Positions 41,485 through 53,697 of a stretch of DNA of 64,000 nt are shown piece after piece (the first letter of the stretch is position 1; every line of letters starts with the position of its first letter). Position numbers and translations under genes: made by a program. Below the pieces are notes generated by a model. The model saw only the letters and a program-made list of their open reading frames with translations, ran no database searches and was not told the origin of the DNA. Origin of the DNA: Rhynchopus sp. YZ270_cl-10 (taxonomy: Eukaryota > Euglenozoa > Diplonemea > Diplonemida > Diplonemidae); assembly GCA_964035575.1 (NCBI GenBank), contig OZ037895.1:1240001-1304000 (forward strand). The letters are read 5' to 3'.

Positions 41485-41800
41485 GAGAGCAGAAATGAGG
41501 GGAGACTACACCACCGACGGTGCTTCAGCCTACAGGAGCATGCTGGAATGTGAATGCTGCATGACAGCATTCACAATTTCACCTTTGGTGAGATGGAGAT
41601 GAGCGCAAAGGTGCAAAAATGCACAACAAAAACTGAGGAAGAGGCATCCATACTCCCCAGAAGGGACGTGCGCACCTGCAGCCAAAAATTCTCCTGTGCT
41701 TAATATCATGCGCGCTGGGGATGCCGAAATAGCTAAACTGTTGCAAGAAGTGGGACTAATTCCCAGGCAGTTGCCCTGTACAACATGCAAGTCCACAATG
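41485..41800 (+). ncRNA. Unidentified ncRNA X2 (unit 2, 3' end uncertain)
   Basis: Same as the unit 1 candidate but with its 3' flank present. No T5 run appears within ~380 nt (the best is TTATTTTAGG near 41855), so the 3' boundary is unknown. Confidence 0.4.
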
Positions 41801-42013
41801 CCAGAAACACTGTACTGGACACCAAGATACTCCAAGAAGATCGCAAACTGGCCTTATTTTAGGTGAAATGACCTAATGCAGAGTGCAGCGGAACAGGGGA
41901 GACAAATAAAGTTTCCTGTACCATGCAACACCCAAGACCTTTTGCACAAGTGAAGCAAAAACAAGCTCAGAAATATAAAGCTCTTCAAAGGTTTTCCACC
42001 CAGACCCATTATT

Positions 42014-42132
42014 GGATTCGGCCATACTCTGGTGAATACACCTCATCCCGCCTGATTTGAGAAGTTAAGCACCAGCAGGCCTGGATAGTACTGGCGTGGG
42101 TGACCAGCTGGGAAGTCCGGGTGCTTGAATCC
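42014..42132 (+). rRNA. 5S ribosomal RNA (unit 2, second)
   Basis: 119 nt, T6 run. Its ~60-bp 5' flank (GAAGCAAAAACAAGCTCAG, AGCTCTTCAAAGGTTTTC) duplicates that of the first 5S gene. Confidence 0.95.
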
Positions 42133-42215
42133 TTTTTTCCTTATTTGTGGTGTAACACACAGAAGTTGGTTGAAAAGTGAACTGATAGTATTCAGCGCAA
42201 AGCATGATTATTGAA

Positions 42216-42287
42216 GGGTATATAGCTCAGTGGTAGAGCATTCGGCTGCAGTCCGAACGGTCCCTGGTTCGAACCCGGGTGTGCCCT
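42216..42287 (+). tRNA. tRNA-Cys(GCA) (unit 2)
   Basis: GGGTATA/TGTGCCC, loop CTGCAGT in TTCGG/CCGAA, discriminator T. Cysteine is the one amino acid not served by the main tRNA cluster. Confidence 0.93.
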
Positions 42288-42388
42288 CTCTTTTTGTTTC
42301 AAGACCAGATTTTCTCTTGAGTGTTACTTCTCCCTTTTTGGTTTTGAATTCCATCCCCACCTTGTAAAGATTCGTTTAAGAAATGTAA

Positions 42389-42461
42389 GGGGGTTTAGCT
42401 CAAATGGTAGAGCGCTCGCTCAGCATGCGAGAGGTAGAGGGATCGATACCCTCAATCTCCA
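42389..42461 (+). tRNA. tRNA-Ala(AGC) (unit 2)
   Basis: GGGGGTT/AATCTCC with G3.T70; stem CTCGC/GCGAG around TCAGCAT, so C33 (commonly TTAGCAT elsewhere). T loop ATCGATA. Confidence 0.91.
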
Positions 42462-42548
42462 AACATTTTTTGGAAACACTGTTGTGATATTTCCAGATCT
42501 CGATTCTTTTTGGTACCAAAGAAAAAGAAGGAAGCGACAGAATTGTAC

Positions 42549-42960
42549 GTACGATCAGATTAGAGCATCACACAATGTCTCAAATTTTACAGGTGCAACA
42601 AACACCTGTATTTTGGTGTAACATGCATATAACCATATCTAAATACCTCAAATTTGCACGAAAATGAAGAAATCTTGCGTATATAGGGTTTTTGGGCCAA
42701 TCTGAGTCAATTGCGGGGTCGCACGGTCAATTCCGAGTATCAGGCCCTCTCTACAACTTAGCCGGTGCTCAAACATAGGGGTTACAGGCAAATATACCTG
42801 TACACAGGCATATGACCTCTGTACGAACCTTCTTTTCACTCGAAAATGCAATTTTCTTGGGTATATGGGGTATTTGAGCACATCTGAGTCAATTGCAGGG
42901 TCGTACGCTCAGATCCGAGCATCACACACTGTCTAACTGAGAAATATTTTGAAAAAAGTC
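42549..42960. repeat. ~172-bp repeats, linker to array 3
   Basis: Copy of the last ~2.5 units of the 29690-31200 array, joined at CGTACGATCAG and ending at the same satellite junction. Confidence 0.85.
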
Positions 42961-45900
42961 GATTTTTTGGTGAAAATATTTTTCACAGAAAATCGAATTT
43001 TACTATTAAGATTGGCTTTGGGCATGACCCAGTAAGGTTACTATGGGCCCCATGGGACATATACACCCGAATACCAGGCCGTATTTTCAAAAAGTTGATA
43101 ATCCCAGTATATGGTATGGCCCTGTGGTACGAAATTTTTGGCCGAAAAAATCGACCAAAAAATCGTCATTTTTCGGGGTCACGGTGACAAAAAGTTGCAT
43201 TTTTTCACGAAAAATGGTCGGAATGTGACTTGAATGGGCTCTAATGGGTATATTATGCACATAACATACCTAAATTATGTCGATATTTCACCGGCGGAGC
43301 CGAAAAAATCGATTTTCAGGGTGTGCAAAACAGTAAAAATGACGAAAATCGGAAAAATGACGATTTTTTGGTGAAAATATTTTTCACAGAAAATCGAATT
43401 TTACTATTAAGATTGGCTTTGGGCATGACCCAGTAAGGTTACTATGGGCCCCATGGGACATATACACCCGAATACCAGGCCGTATTTTCAAAAAGTTGAT
43501 AATCCCAGTATATGGTATGGCCCTGTGGTACGAAATTTTTGGCCGAAAAAATCGACCAAAAAATCCTCATTTTTCGGGGTCACGGTGACAAAAAGTTGCA
43601 TTTTTTCACGAAAAATGGTCGGAATGTGACTTGAATGGGCTCTAATGGGTATATTATGCACATAACATACCTAAATTATGTCGATATTTCACCGGCGGAG
43701 CCGAAAAAATCGATTTTCAGGGTGTGCAAAACTGTAAAAATGACGAAAATCGGAAAAATGACGATTTTTTGGTCAAAATACTTTTCACAGAAAATCGAAT
43801 TTTACTATTAAGATTGGCTTTGGGCATGACCCAGTAAGGTTACTATGGGCCCCATGGGACATATACACCCGAATACCAGGCCGTATTTTCAAAAAGTTGA
43901 TAATCCCAGTATATGGTATGGCCCTGTGGTACGAAATTTTTGGCCGAAAAAATCGACCAAAAAATCCTCATTTTTCGGGGTCACGGTGACAAAAAGTTGC
44001 ATTTTTTCACGAAAAATGGTCGGAATGTGACTTGAATGGGCTCTAATGGGTATATTATGCACATAACATACCTAAATTATGTCGATATTTCACCGGCGGA
44101 GCCGCAAAAATCGATTTTCAGGGTGTGCAAAACTGTAAAAATGACGAAAATCGGAAAAATGACGATTTTTTGGTCAAAATATTTTTCACAGAAAATCGAA
44201 TTTTACTATTAAGATTGGCTTTGGGCATGACCCAGTAAGGTTACTATGGGCCCCATGGGACATATAGACCCGAATACCAGGCCGTATTTTCAAAAAGTTG
44301 ATAATCCCAGTATATGGTATGGCCCTGTGGTACGAAATTTTTGGCCGAAAAAATCGACCAAAAAATCGTCATTTTTGGGGGTCACGGTGACAAAAAGTTG
44401 CATTTTTTCACGAAAAATGGTCGGAATGTGACTTGAATGGGCTCTAATGGGTATATTATGCACATAACATACCTAAATTATGTCGATATTTCACCGGCGG
44501 AGCCGAAAAAATCGATTTTCAGGGTGTGCAAAACTGTAAAAATGACGAAAATCGGAAAAATGACGATTTTTTGGTGAAAATATTTTTCACAGAAAATCGA
44601 ATTTTACAATTAAGATTGGCTTTGGGCATGACCCAGTAAGGTTACTATGGGCCCCATGGGACATATACACCCGAATACCAGGCCGTATTTTCAAAAAGTT
44701 GATAATCCCAGTATATGGTATGGCCCTGTGGTACGAAATTTTTGGCCGAAAAAATCGACCAAAAAATCGTCATTTTTCGGGGTCACGGTGACAAAAAGTT
44801 GCATTTTTTCACGAAAAATGGTCGGAATGTGACTTGAATGGGCTCTAATGGGTATATTATGCACATAACATACCTAAATTATGTCGATATTTCACCGGCG
44901 GAGCCGAAAAAATCGATTTTCAGGGTGTGCAAAACTGTAAAAATGACGAAAATCGGAAAAATGACGATTTTTTGGTCAAAATACTTTTCACAGAAAATCG
45001 AATTTTACTATTAAGATTGGCTTTGGGCATGACCCAGTAAGGTTACTATGGGCCCCATGGGACATATAGACCCGAATACCAGGCCGTATTTTCAAAAAGT
45101 TGATAATCCCAGTATATGGTATGGCCCTGTGGTACGAAATTTTTGGCCGAAAAAATCGACCAAAAAATCGTCATTTTTGGGGGTCACGGTGACAAAAAGT
45201 TGCATTTTTTCACGAAAAATGGTCGGAATGTGACTTGAATGGGCTCTAATGGGTATATTATGCACATAACATACCTAAATTATGTCGATATTTCACCGGC
45301 GGAGCCGAAAAAATCGATTTTCAGGGTGTGCAAAACTGTAAAAATGACGAAAATCGGAAAAATGACGATTTTTTGGTGAAAATATTTTTCACAGAAAATC
45401 GAATTTTACAATTAAGATTGGCTTTGGGCATGACCCAGTAAGGTTACTATGGGCCCCATGGGACATATACACCCGAATACCAGGCCGTATTTTCAAAAAG
45501 TTGATAATCCCAGTATATGGTATGGCCCTGTGGTACGAAATTTTTGGCCGAAAAAATCGACCAAAAAATCGTCATTTTTCGGGGTCACGGTGACAAAAAG
45601 TTGCATTTTTTCACGAAAAATGGTCGGAATGTGACTTGAATGGGCTCTAATGGGTATATTATGCACATAACATACCTAAATTATGTCGATATTTCACCGG
45701 CGGAGCCGAAAAAATCGATTTTCAGGGTGTGCAAAACAGTAAAAATGACGAAAATCGGAAAAATGACGATTTTTTGGTGAAAATATTTTTCACAGAAAAT
45801 CGAATTTTACTATTAAGATTGGCTTTGGGCATGACCCAGTAAGGTTACTATGGGCCCCATGGGACATATACACCCGAATACCAGGCCGTATTTTCAAAAA

Positions 45901-46147
45901 GTTGATAATCCCAGTATATGGTATGGCCCTGTGGTACGAAATTTTTGGCCGAAAAAATCGACCAAAAAATCGTCATTTTTCGGGGTCACGGTGACAAAAA
46001 GTTGCATTTTTTCACGAAAAATGGTCGGAATGTGACTTGAATGGGCTCTAATGGGTATATTATGCACATAACATACCTAAATTATGTCGATATTTCACCG
46101 GCGGAGCCGAAAAAATCGATTTTCAGGGTGTGCAAAACTGTAAAAAT
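42961..46147 (+). repeat. 401-bp satellite array 3, 8 copies
   Basis: More variable than array 1. Copies starting 44246 and 45048 share ATATAGACCC and TTTTTGGGGGTC, while the alternate copies at 44647 and 45449 share GGTGAAAATA and TTTTACAATTAAG: an ~802-bp dimer has been duplicated. Confidence 0.96.
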
Positions 46148-48558
46148 CACCAAAATCCCAAAAATCACGATTTTTTTTCAAAAATATTTTTTTCAAAAAA
46201 ATCGATTTTAAAATATTGGTTTGGCTTGTGCGGGGACCTGAATCTGGGGCAACATACCCTGTGGGACATACTGGGCCCGATGCAAGGCCGATTTTTCAAA
46301 AATATGGTTGCCCCGGTAGACGGTATGGCCCTGCAGGTCAGTGCATCGGGCCAAAAATCATGAAAAAATCATGATTTTGGGGTCTGGCACCCCATGGGCA
46401 CATATATCTGGGGGTGTGAAATATGCATGGAATCGACCGATTGGGGGTGTTATAGGTCCTGGGGGCCCACATGGGCCATATTTCACGCTATTGGGTCACG
46501 GGAAAGTGATTTTGACATTTTTTCATCGATTTTAGCTGTGAGAACCCTTCAAAAACACTGATTTTGGGGTGTTTCTGAGACGGTACGCTATACCCAGGGT
46601 CATATTAGGTATTACTCCGGTCGACTTTTTGAAAAAACGACCCCGCAATGGACTCAGGGGTGCCAGATAGTGTATATGCACCAGAATGGATTCACGGGAA
46701 AAGTCAAAATTGGGTGTCAGATACATGCTGCCATAAGTGACGAATTTCAAAAGTTGAGATTTTTCGAAAATCAGGGTTCAGTACACGCTGTACCCAATCC
46801 TGGGGGCCAAAATTTTCAACTTTTTGAAAAAACGGGCGGTATATGGCCCTAAAGTGTCAAAATGAGTTAATTGCGACCTCGGACGGCCTCCGGAGATGAG
46901 TAGAAGTTTATTTACTGAAAAAAAAAGTCAAAACACAGGCAAAATCCCACCTTCCACAGGTACAGTCAAAACTTTTATCCAGATCTCATGTTTTTTCAAA
47001 AAATTTTAAATTGTTTTTATGACTAACACCTCCGAAATTTTTCCTGATAAGATGGAATATGGTCCTGTCGTAGTATGCAGTGTGTTTGCAGGCAAAAATT
47101 TGCATTTTCTCGCCCCAGACATTTTTTTATACATAAAAGTGCATAAAGGGACCCCTGACCCCAAAATCCGGGTTCCAGCTTTTTGAAGGGGTCACCCTAC
47201 AGGCCACCTCAAAAAGTTGGCCCGTAGGGCCAACTTTTTGAAAAAACGGGGTTGCGATGTGTCCTGGGGGCCCGAAGGGCCCCCAGGACACATCGCTGGG
47301 AAAAAAATATTAGGTTTTTTGGGGTCTATATAGGGTTGCTGTGGGGGTCACATGGCCGAAAAATGGCCATTTTTGGCCTATTTTTGGCCATTTTTTTAAG
47401 GTAAAAAATCCACTTTTTTTTTGTACATCCCCTTGCCCCCGGTAAAATTTACCAAACATATGGCCCTGTTGGACATACTGGGCCCATGAGTCGGTCGCTG
47501 GATCACCAAACTAGTTGCCCTATTTGCTAAAATCATGTTTTCAGGGTCAAAAATAGGGTGTTTTTTAGGGTCAAAAATAGGGTGTTTTTCAGGGGTATGT
47601 TAACCACGTATGTGTCTTAGGGACCAAATTTTCCAGGAATGTGAACCAATCGGGTCGCAATGGGTCCAGGGGGCCCGGAGGGCCCCCATGCAGGGAAAAT
47701 TTGCAACAATCCTGGGCAATGCTGGGGGCCGATAGGGTGTGCCTATACACGTGTTTTTACGTGTTTTTGGGCACTTTTCAGGATTTTCGAAAATTTTTGC
47801 AACACCAAAATCAAAAATTTCGGTCTAGGAGGCCCATATCTGGAAAAAATCGATATTCCAATGGCCTCATTGGGACATATTGGGCCCAGGACCCTATTTT
47901 CAGGTCCCAGGAAAAGCCAAAACAATAAAAAAAATAGCTCAGGCGACCCCCAAAAATAGGCGAAAAACAGCCATTTTTAGGGTGTTTTTTAGGGGTATTT
48001 TTACACACACAAATTGTTTACCATAGCACACCCCCAGGCTGCCTCAAAATTTTATCTTTATTTGATTTTTCCAACCCACATAGGGGTATTGGAGGCACAA
48101 CTTTCACCAAGCCTGGGGAATTCGGCACTGCACACACACAACTGAAAAAGGCAAAAATCACCTGTTTTTCAAGGTGTCGCAGGGTAAATGTTGTTCCTTA
48201 AAAACCAATTTTTTTCTAAAAAATCGGCCCTGCGGGTGAAAAAACGACACTATGGGGGGTATTCCAGGGTGTGGGGGCCCCAAAAATCCGGTTTAAGACC
48301 ACGAGAGGGTCCGAATACACACCTGAGAAGGTCCCGGGGAGTAAAAAAATGGCCATTTTTGGGGGGTCAAAATCTCACTTTTTGGGGGGATGTTTGTATA
48401 CCCAGTACCGACCCACTAGCTGGGATGCCCAACTTTTCGCGAATATGGGGGCCCGTAGGGCCCCCGGGGCCCAGGGGGCCCAAAATATCGTGTTGCAGAT
48501 GCCAGGAGAACATGTTTCAATATTTTGGATACATTTTTCCATAAGGTCATTTTCAAAA
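46148..48558 (+). repeat. Segment A, unit 3
   Basis: Near-identical to the other A segments; 20-bp hairpin at 47254-47296. Confidence 0.93.
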
Positions 48559-49585
48559 GCACTGATTTTAGGGGTATTGAGCGAGGTACCCATACCCATG
48601 GGTTATCCTATATATTAGTTTTCACTCGGATGTGAAAAAACGATGTCGCAATGGATTCAGGGGGCCCAAATAGGGTATATGGCCCAGGAAATTTTCAAAA
48701 AGTTGACCCAACCAGGTATACAGGCATACAAGCCGGTAGGTCAACAGATAGGGTGTTTTCCGCACCCAAAATATGGGGTCATGACCATGTGGGTCAGACC
48801 TGAATTGATAAATGTTTCGCACAGGTTTTCGCGAATACCCCCTCTATTCCGAATGCGCTACAAGAGTTTTAAATTTTTGGCTATTTAGATTCACTTTTAA
48901 AAACAAAATGGGTCTCCAGAACACACATGAGGTTCACATGTACCTCTACAGAAACCTTGGTTTTGGTCGGATTTTGAGGCCAATTTTTGGGTTCCCACCA
49001 ATTTCCTAGGGTATACTGGGATATTGCCCGTGTGTCCAAAAGTGATTTTTGGGGCCTTAGGACCCCGGAGAATCCATTTAACGGTCGTTTTTGCACCGGA
49101 AAGACCTATCTAGTACCCAAAAATCGAATTTTCATATTTTTGAAAAAGTGACCAAAAATCGACTTTTTTTGGTAACATTGTATGGCATAAATTATTCTAC
49201 ATAATGTGTGATGCTTGAATAAAAACTTACGACCCCATAATGTACTCGGAACTCACCCATGTAATTGTTGAGAAAAAAAAACTTTCCGAAAAAATGAAAT
49301 TTCAACCCGAATATGCACATTTGGGTCATTTTACGGCTATGTAGGTCATTTTGTATGTGTTTTTCGATTATATAGGTGATTAGGATATGTGTGATGCTCA
49401 GATTAAATCGTAAGACCCCGCAATTGACTCAAATGTGCCCAAAAACCCTATATACCCAAGATTATTAACTTTTCCAGCATATTGGACATCCTTAGGTATG
49501 GTTATAAGCCATGATACGGCTATTGCTGGAAAAATAGCCGTAAATTGTGGTTGGTATTGATTTCAGAAATTATGTGATGCTTAGA
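48559..49585 (+). repeat. Segment B, unit 3
   Basis: Same as unit 2 apart from a 1-bp deletion (GGTTCACATG versus GGTTCAACATG) and few substitutions. Confidence 0.85.
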
Positions 49586-49809
49586 TCATGCCATAGACGC
49601 TTTTAATGGATTCATATGAGCTCATACTACCCATATACCCCTTCAGAAGCCCCTTTTGACTCTTATGAATATCCTTATATAGGCTTCCACTTGTGCAGAA
49701 CCTTCTCAGTGTACAAGATGTTAGGTACAAAAAAACCATCATATTTTTTACACTACTGGCATGCTTCCCAGGACACGTCTGTACTCAGAACGTTGTAGAG
49801 AAAAAAGGC

Positions 49810-49927
49810 AACCAACGATTTCTAAAGCTACAGTTTCTGTACTTCATTGGTATGGAAGCATGAAGATTATATCTTCTCACACAACTTTGTCAAACATGGC
49901 CAGTCTCGAAAGAGACTGGCCTTTTTT
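49810..49927 (+). ncRNA. Spliced-leader RNA gene (unit 3, e)
   Basis: Same exon, donor and perfect 3' hairpin as the unit 2 counterpart. Confidence 0.95.
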
Positions 49928-50243
49928 ACGTTAGCATGATCGTCTTGTGCACAAGAAGCAAACCCAAAAACACACACGATTCACACATGACATAACACAC
50001 AAGTGCTTACTGCACCCCATTTTTATATCGCCTGCAAAACCATATTTGTGACACTTGTTCCCCTTCAGAAGCCACTGTTGACTCTGTCGAATATCCTTCT
50101 GTAGGATCACACTTAAGGATATTTTTATGTAGAACCTTCACAGTGACCAAGATGTCAGGTACGAAAAAGCAACCGTATTATAGACATTGGCAGAAGGCTT
50201 CCCAGAACAAGTGGGTACCTAGAACATTGTAGAGAAAAAGGGC

Positions 50244-50361
50244 AACCAACGATTTCTAAAGCTACAGTTTCTGTACTTCATTGGTATGGAAGCATGAAGA
50301 TTATATTCTTCACACAACTTTGTCAAAACATGGCCAGTTTCGAAAGAGACTGGCCTTTTTT
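50244..50361 (+). ncRNA. Spliced-leader RNA gene (unit 3, d)
   Basis: Short intron form (ATTCTTCACAC), GTTTC hairpin variant. Confidence 0.95.
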
Positions 50362-50662
50362 ACGTTAACATCACCTTGTGCAAACCCAAAAAACACACAT
50401 GATTCCCATGTTCTTCGAATATTTTGGTGATTAGGATATGTGTAATGCTCAGATTAAATTGTACGACCACGCAATTGACTCAAATGAGCCCAAATATCCC
50501 GTATTCCCAAGATTTTTGGACTTTCGAGCACATTGGGCATCCTTAGGTATGTTTATAAGCCACTCTACGGCTATGTTAGAAAAAAAACCCACCATAATAA
50601 TGATACATATGGCATGATTCCCAGAACATGTTGGCACTTAGAACATTGTAGAGAAAAAGGGC

Positions 50663-50780
50663 AACCAACGATTTCTAAAGCTACAGTTTCTGTACTTCAT
50701 TGGTATGGAAGCATGAAGATTATTCTTCTCACACAACTTTGTCAAAACATGGCCAGTTTCGAAAGAGACTGGCCTTTTTT
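50663..50780 (+). ncRNA. Spliced-leader RNA gene (unit 3, c)
   Basis: Same exon; intron part ATTATTCTTCTCAC; upstream ATTCCCAGAACATG. Confidence 0.95.
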
Positions 50781-50857
50781 ACGTTAACACGATCGTCTTG
50801 TGCACAAGAAGCAAAAAAACCCACACAACAACAGCAGAAGTTTAGAACCACATTCAG

Positions 50858-50894
50858 ACCCTGACCCAACTCCAACAAGGGGCCCCTGTCTTGT
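50858..50894 (+). promoter_or_regulatory. Hairpin promoter element upstream of U6 (unit 3)
   Basis: GGGGCCCC variant, as in the other U6 copies. Confidence 0.7.
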
Positions 50895-50919
50895 CAACCA
50901 CCTTGTGCATATATACTGG

Positions 50920-51018
50920 ACCCCAGAAATGGGACATCCGTTAAAATTGGATCGATACAGAGAAGATTAGCATGGTCCCTGCGCAAGGATGACACGCATT
51001 AATCGAGAAAGTATCAAC
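50920..51018 (+). ncRNA. U6 snRNA (unit 3)
   Basis: Identical to unit 2, with TATATA upstream and T9 behind. Confidence 0.96.
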
Positions 51019-51241
51019 TTTTTTTTTGTCCCCCGGATCACACGTATTTTTTACACTGGTGTCTTCTTCATGCTTCCCAGACCAACACATATGTGCAGAC
51101 ATACCCATCACCCACAGGTGGCAAGTGGCAGGCTGCAGTAACCCATTGAAATATTGGTTTCAAAAAACGACCATATGGTTTATGCTACTGGCATGCTTCC
51201 CTGAGCACATACATGTCGAAAGCTGTGTAGAGAAAAAGAGC

Positions 51242-51359
51242 AACCAACGATTTCTAAAGCTACAGTTTCTGTACTTCATTGGTATGGAAGCATGAAGATT
51301 ACTCTTCTCACACAACTTTGTCAAAACATGGCCGGTTTCGAAAGAGACTGGCCTTTTTT
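51242..51359 (+). ncRNA. Spliced-leader RNA gene (unit 3, b)
   Basis: GGCCGGTTTC hairpin variant; upstream GCTTCCCTGAGC. Confidence 0.95.
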
Positions 51360-51448
51360 ACGTTAGCATGATTGTCTTTGTGTGTCTTTGTGCAAAGCAA
51401 AAAAAAAACACACACAAGAAGTGAGGATCTTCAAAACCACGTTTTTGA

Positions 51449-51483
51449 CCTGACCCACCTCCAACTAGACAACCCTGTCTTGT
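51449..51483 (+). promoter_or_regulatory. Hairpin promoter element upstream of SRP RNA (unit 3)
   Basis: CTAGACA variant of the left stem arm, as in units 1 and 2. Confidence 0.7.
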
Positions 51484-51508
51484 ATTCCGACAATATGGTA
51501 TCTATTGA

Positions 51509-51825
51509 GCCGGGATGTGTTGGCTGCATCCTGAAACCCCTAGCTTCTGGGGGGGCAAGCTTCTCCAGAACTGGGCACTCTTTGAGGTGGACCAAAGGCA
51601 CCTTCAACTTCTGTGTTGATGTGTTGTCCGTGTTAGTCTACTGTCCTGTTTGCGGCCTTGGTGTAAACCAGGGCAACAATCAGAGTGAAATGGGGTGAAC
51701 CGGGCCAGGCTGGTCTCACAGAGCAGCTCATAACTCCTGCAGTGGACAGTTCAAGGATCGCAGCACAGAGCAGAGTGAGGGTGTTTCCAACTCAATGGCT
51801 TGAACTGGAGAAGCGTTTCTTTTTT
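51509..51825 (+). ncRNA. SRP RNA (unit 3)
   Basis: 317 nt including T6, same as unit 2. Confidence 0.9.
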
Positions 51826-51983
51826 ACATTTTTCCATGTGAACATTGTTTCCACATCACCATACACATGTGTTGTTGATACACCCCACCACGTTGCCCAG
51901 ACCATTCCTACCCACATTATTCACCACAAGTGGCATGTTTACCAGTACATGTTGGTGCTTAGAGCAATGTTAAGAAAAAGGGC

Positions 51984-52102
51984 AACCAACGATTTCTAAA
52001 GCTACAGTTTCTGTACTTCATTGGTATGGAAGCATGAAGATTATATTCTTCTCACACAACTTTGTCAAACATGGCCAGCCTCGAAAGAGACTGGCCTTTT
52101 TT
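51984..52102 (+). ncRNA. Spliced-leader RNA gene (unit 3, a)
   Basis: GGCCAGCCTC hairpin variant; diverged upstream flank as in units 1 and 2. Confidence 0.95.
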
Positions 52103-52158
52103 ACGTCACCATGAGAAAAAACATTCACACATATGATGCATGTACAAAGTGTGTGTCA

Positions 52159-52194
52159 CCCTGACCCACCTCCAACAAGACAACCCTGTCTTGT
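52159..52194 (+). promoter_or_regulatory. Hairpin promoter element upstream of X1 (unit 3)
   Basis: Perfect ACAAGACA/TGTCTTGT stem, 25 nt before X1. Confidence 0.7.
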
Positions 52195-52217
52195 TTTCCC
52201 ATACTCTCCCTATGTTT

Positions 52218-52542
52218 GGGTGCTAAGTTAGTGTGCTACTTCGAAACCAAACAACTCGTTCAGCAACAGCTAAAACTTGAAAAGACCTTTCTATTTAAGA
52301 AAATTCTTTACAATTTTTATGATGCGGTCCTGCTGTTGGGCCTGATATGGCCCAAGGCGGAACTACTTTCATATGATGTAAATCCCGTACGTTCGTACAG
52401 AATATTACCCATGATGATTATTCTTACATTAGCGTGTAACACTAATTCTGACTGCGTTCTATTTCACACTTCAAATATTAGAACTGGATGTGGGGCTGCC
52501 AGTTTACTGGTGGTCCCGATCCAGCACACAACGCAAGCACCC
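52218..52542 (+). ncRNA. Unidentified structured ncRNA X1 (unit 3)
   Basis: 325 nt then T6; same as unit 2. Confidence 0.7.
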
Positions 52543-52693
52543 TTTTTTATATTTTCCCACCCAGCACCCCCCCCCCCTGTGTCTGTGTTGTTGCCTAAGC
52601 ATCGCCTTTTACAGGCTTCCTTGCAGGGAGTGTTCGGTCAAGTGATAGTGATGAAGAAGGACAGGGGCGAGTTTTCTCGTGAAATGCTTTGAA

Positions 52694-52772
52694 GCACAAG
52701 GCACTGTATCAGATATTAAGCTGATAAGAACAGATAATACACTTGATCTTAGCCAAAAGGCCGAGAAGGTAT
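52694..52772 (-). pseudogene. U2 snRNA, 3'-truncated (unit 3)
   Basis: 79-nt 5' fragment with the same deletion junction as unit 2. Confidence 0.9.
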
Positions 52773-52924
52773 GACTTCTTTTTAGTCCATACCGAATTCG
52801 ACACCCATGTACAGGGAAGCATGATTATGATCAATTTACTAGGAAACAACAAGGCAAGCAGATTACACACCCATGTCACAGGGAAGTAAGTGAAGGTGAT
52901 GATCAATCTTATTAGTAAAAACAA

Positions 52925-53066
52925 GGCCGCCGAAGCAGCTACACAAATTGCCAATGTGGCAACGCCGAAGCGGCCCATGGCGGGAATTGGGTAGTTTTCA
53001 ACCAGCAATCTCTCCACAGCGTCCCTATTTGGTCATTGCTTATGGAATTATCCCGAGCGCAAGAAT
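52925..53066 (-). ncRNA. U4 snRNA (unit 3)
   Basis: 142 nt, same as the other copies. Confidence 0.85.
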
Positions 53067-53587
53067 ACCTCCTTTTCTCCCAGTCGTGTCACAAAGCTAT
53101 GTCCACAGGGAAGTGTGTTGGGGTGGTAACATATAGACACCACGTAAAGTTAACACACCAAAACTACCACCGCCAATGTGCCTCCCTATAGACATCTGTG
53201 CAGCCGATAGGTGGAACAAACAAGGGCAAGACTGTACTCTACACAGGATCTGTTTTTGAGTGCATTCGTGTTGAAGATTGTTTTCTTCGGCACAAGACCA
53301 AAGCTGGATGATGACATAGGTTGGGCATGTGCAGCATGAGCACTTGCGATGATTGTCACATACTTCTTGTATTGTTTTGTCTCTCCCCTGTATGGCGCAG
53401 GGAAGAGTACCAGGCACAGCCCTTCCACTTACAGCTTGTTTTTAAGAAAAACCTCAAAAAAGGCTTCACATTACTTTTTTCACCTTCAAGGACATCTTGA
53501 TCAATCAAGAAGTTACCACACTATCCTCGCTCTCAACATGCTTCCATGTGTAGCAAAGTGCACACAGCAATAGAACAAAACAGAGCC

Positions 53588-53697
53588 ATATCACGGTTCT
53601 TGCCCATATCGAACTCATCTTTCGCCTTTTACTAAAGATGACCGTGGGTAAGAGCCACTATGTGAAAGCATAATTTTTGAAGGGGCCTTTGTGTCTC
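53588..53697 (+). ncRNA. U5 snRNA (unit 3)
   Basis: Loop CGCCTTTTACTAAAGA at 53623-53638. Confidence 0.92.

Larger units (their letters stand above)
36624..41792 (+). repeat. RNA-gene module, unit 2
   Basis: Plus-strand copy of the module at 12829-18216, followed directly by sequence that copy 1 lacks (X2 3' flank, second 5S, tRNA-Cys, tRNA-Ala). Lacks the 226-bp block containing the U2 3' half. Confidence 0.92.
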
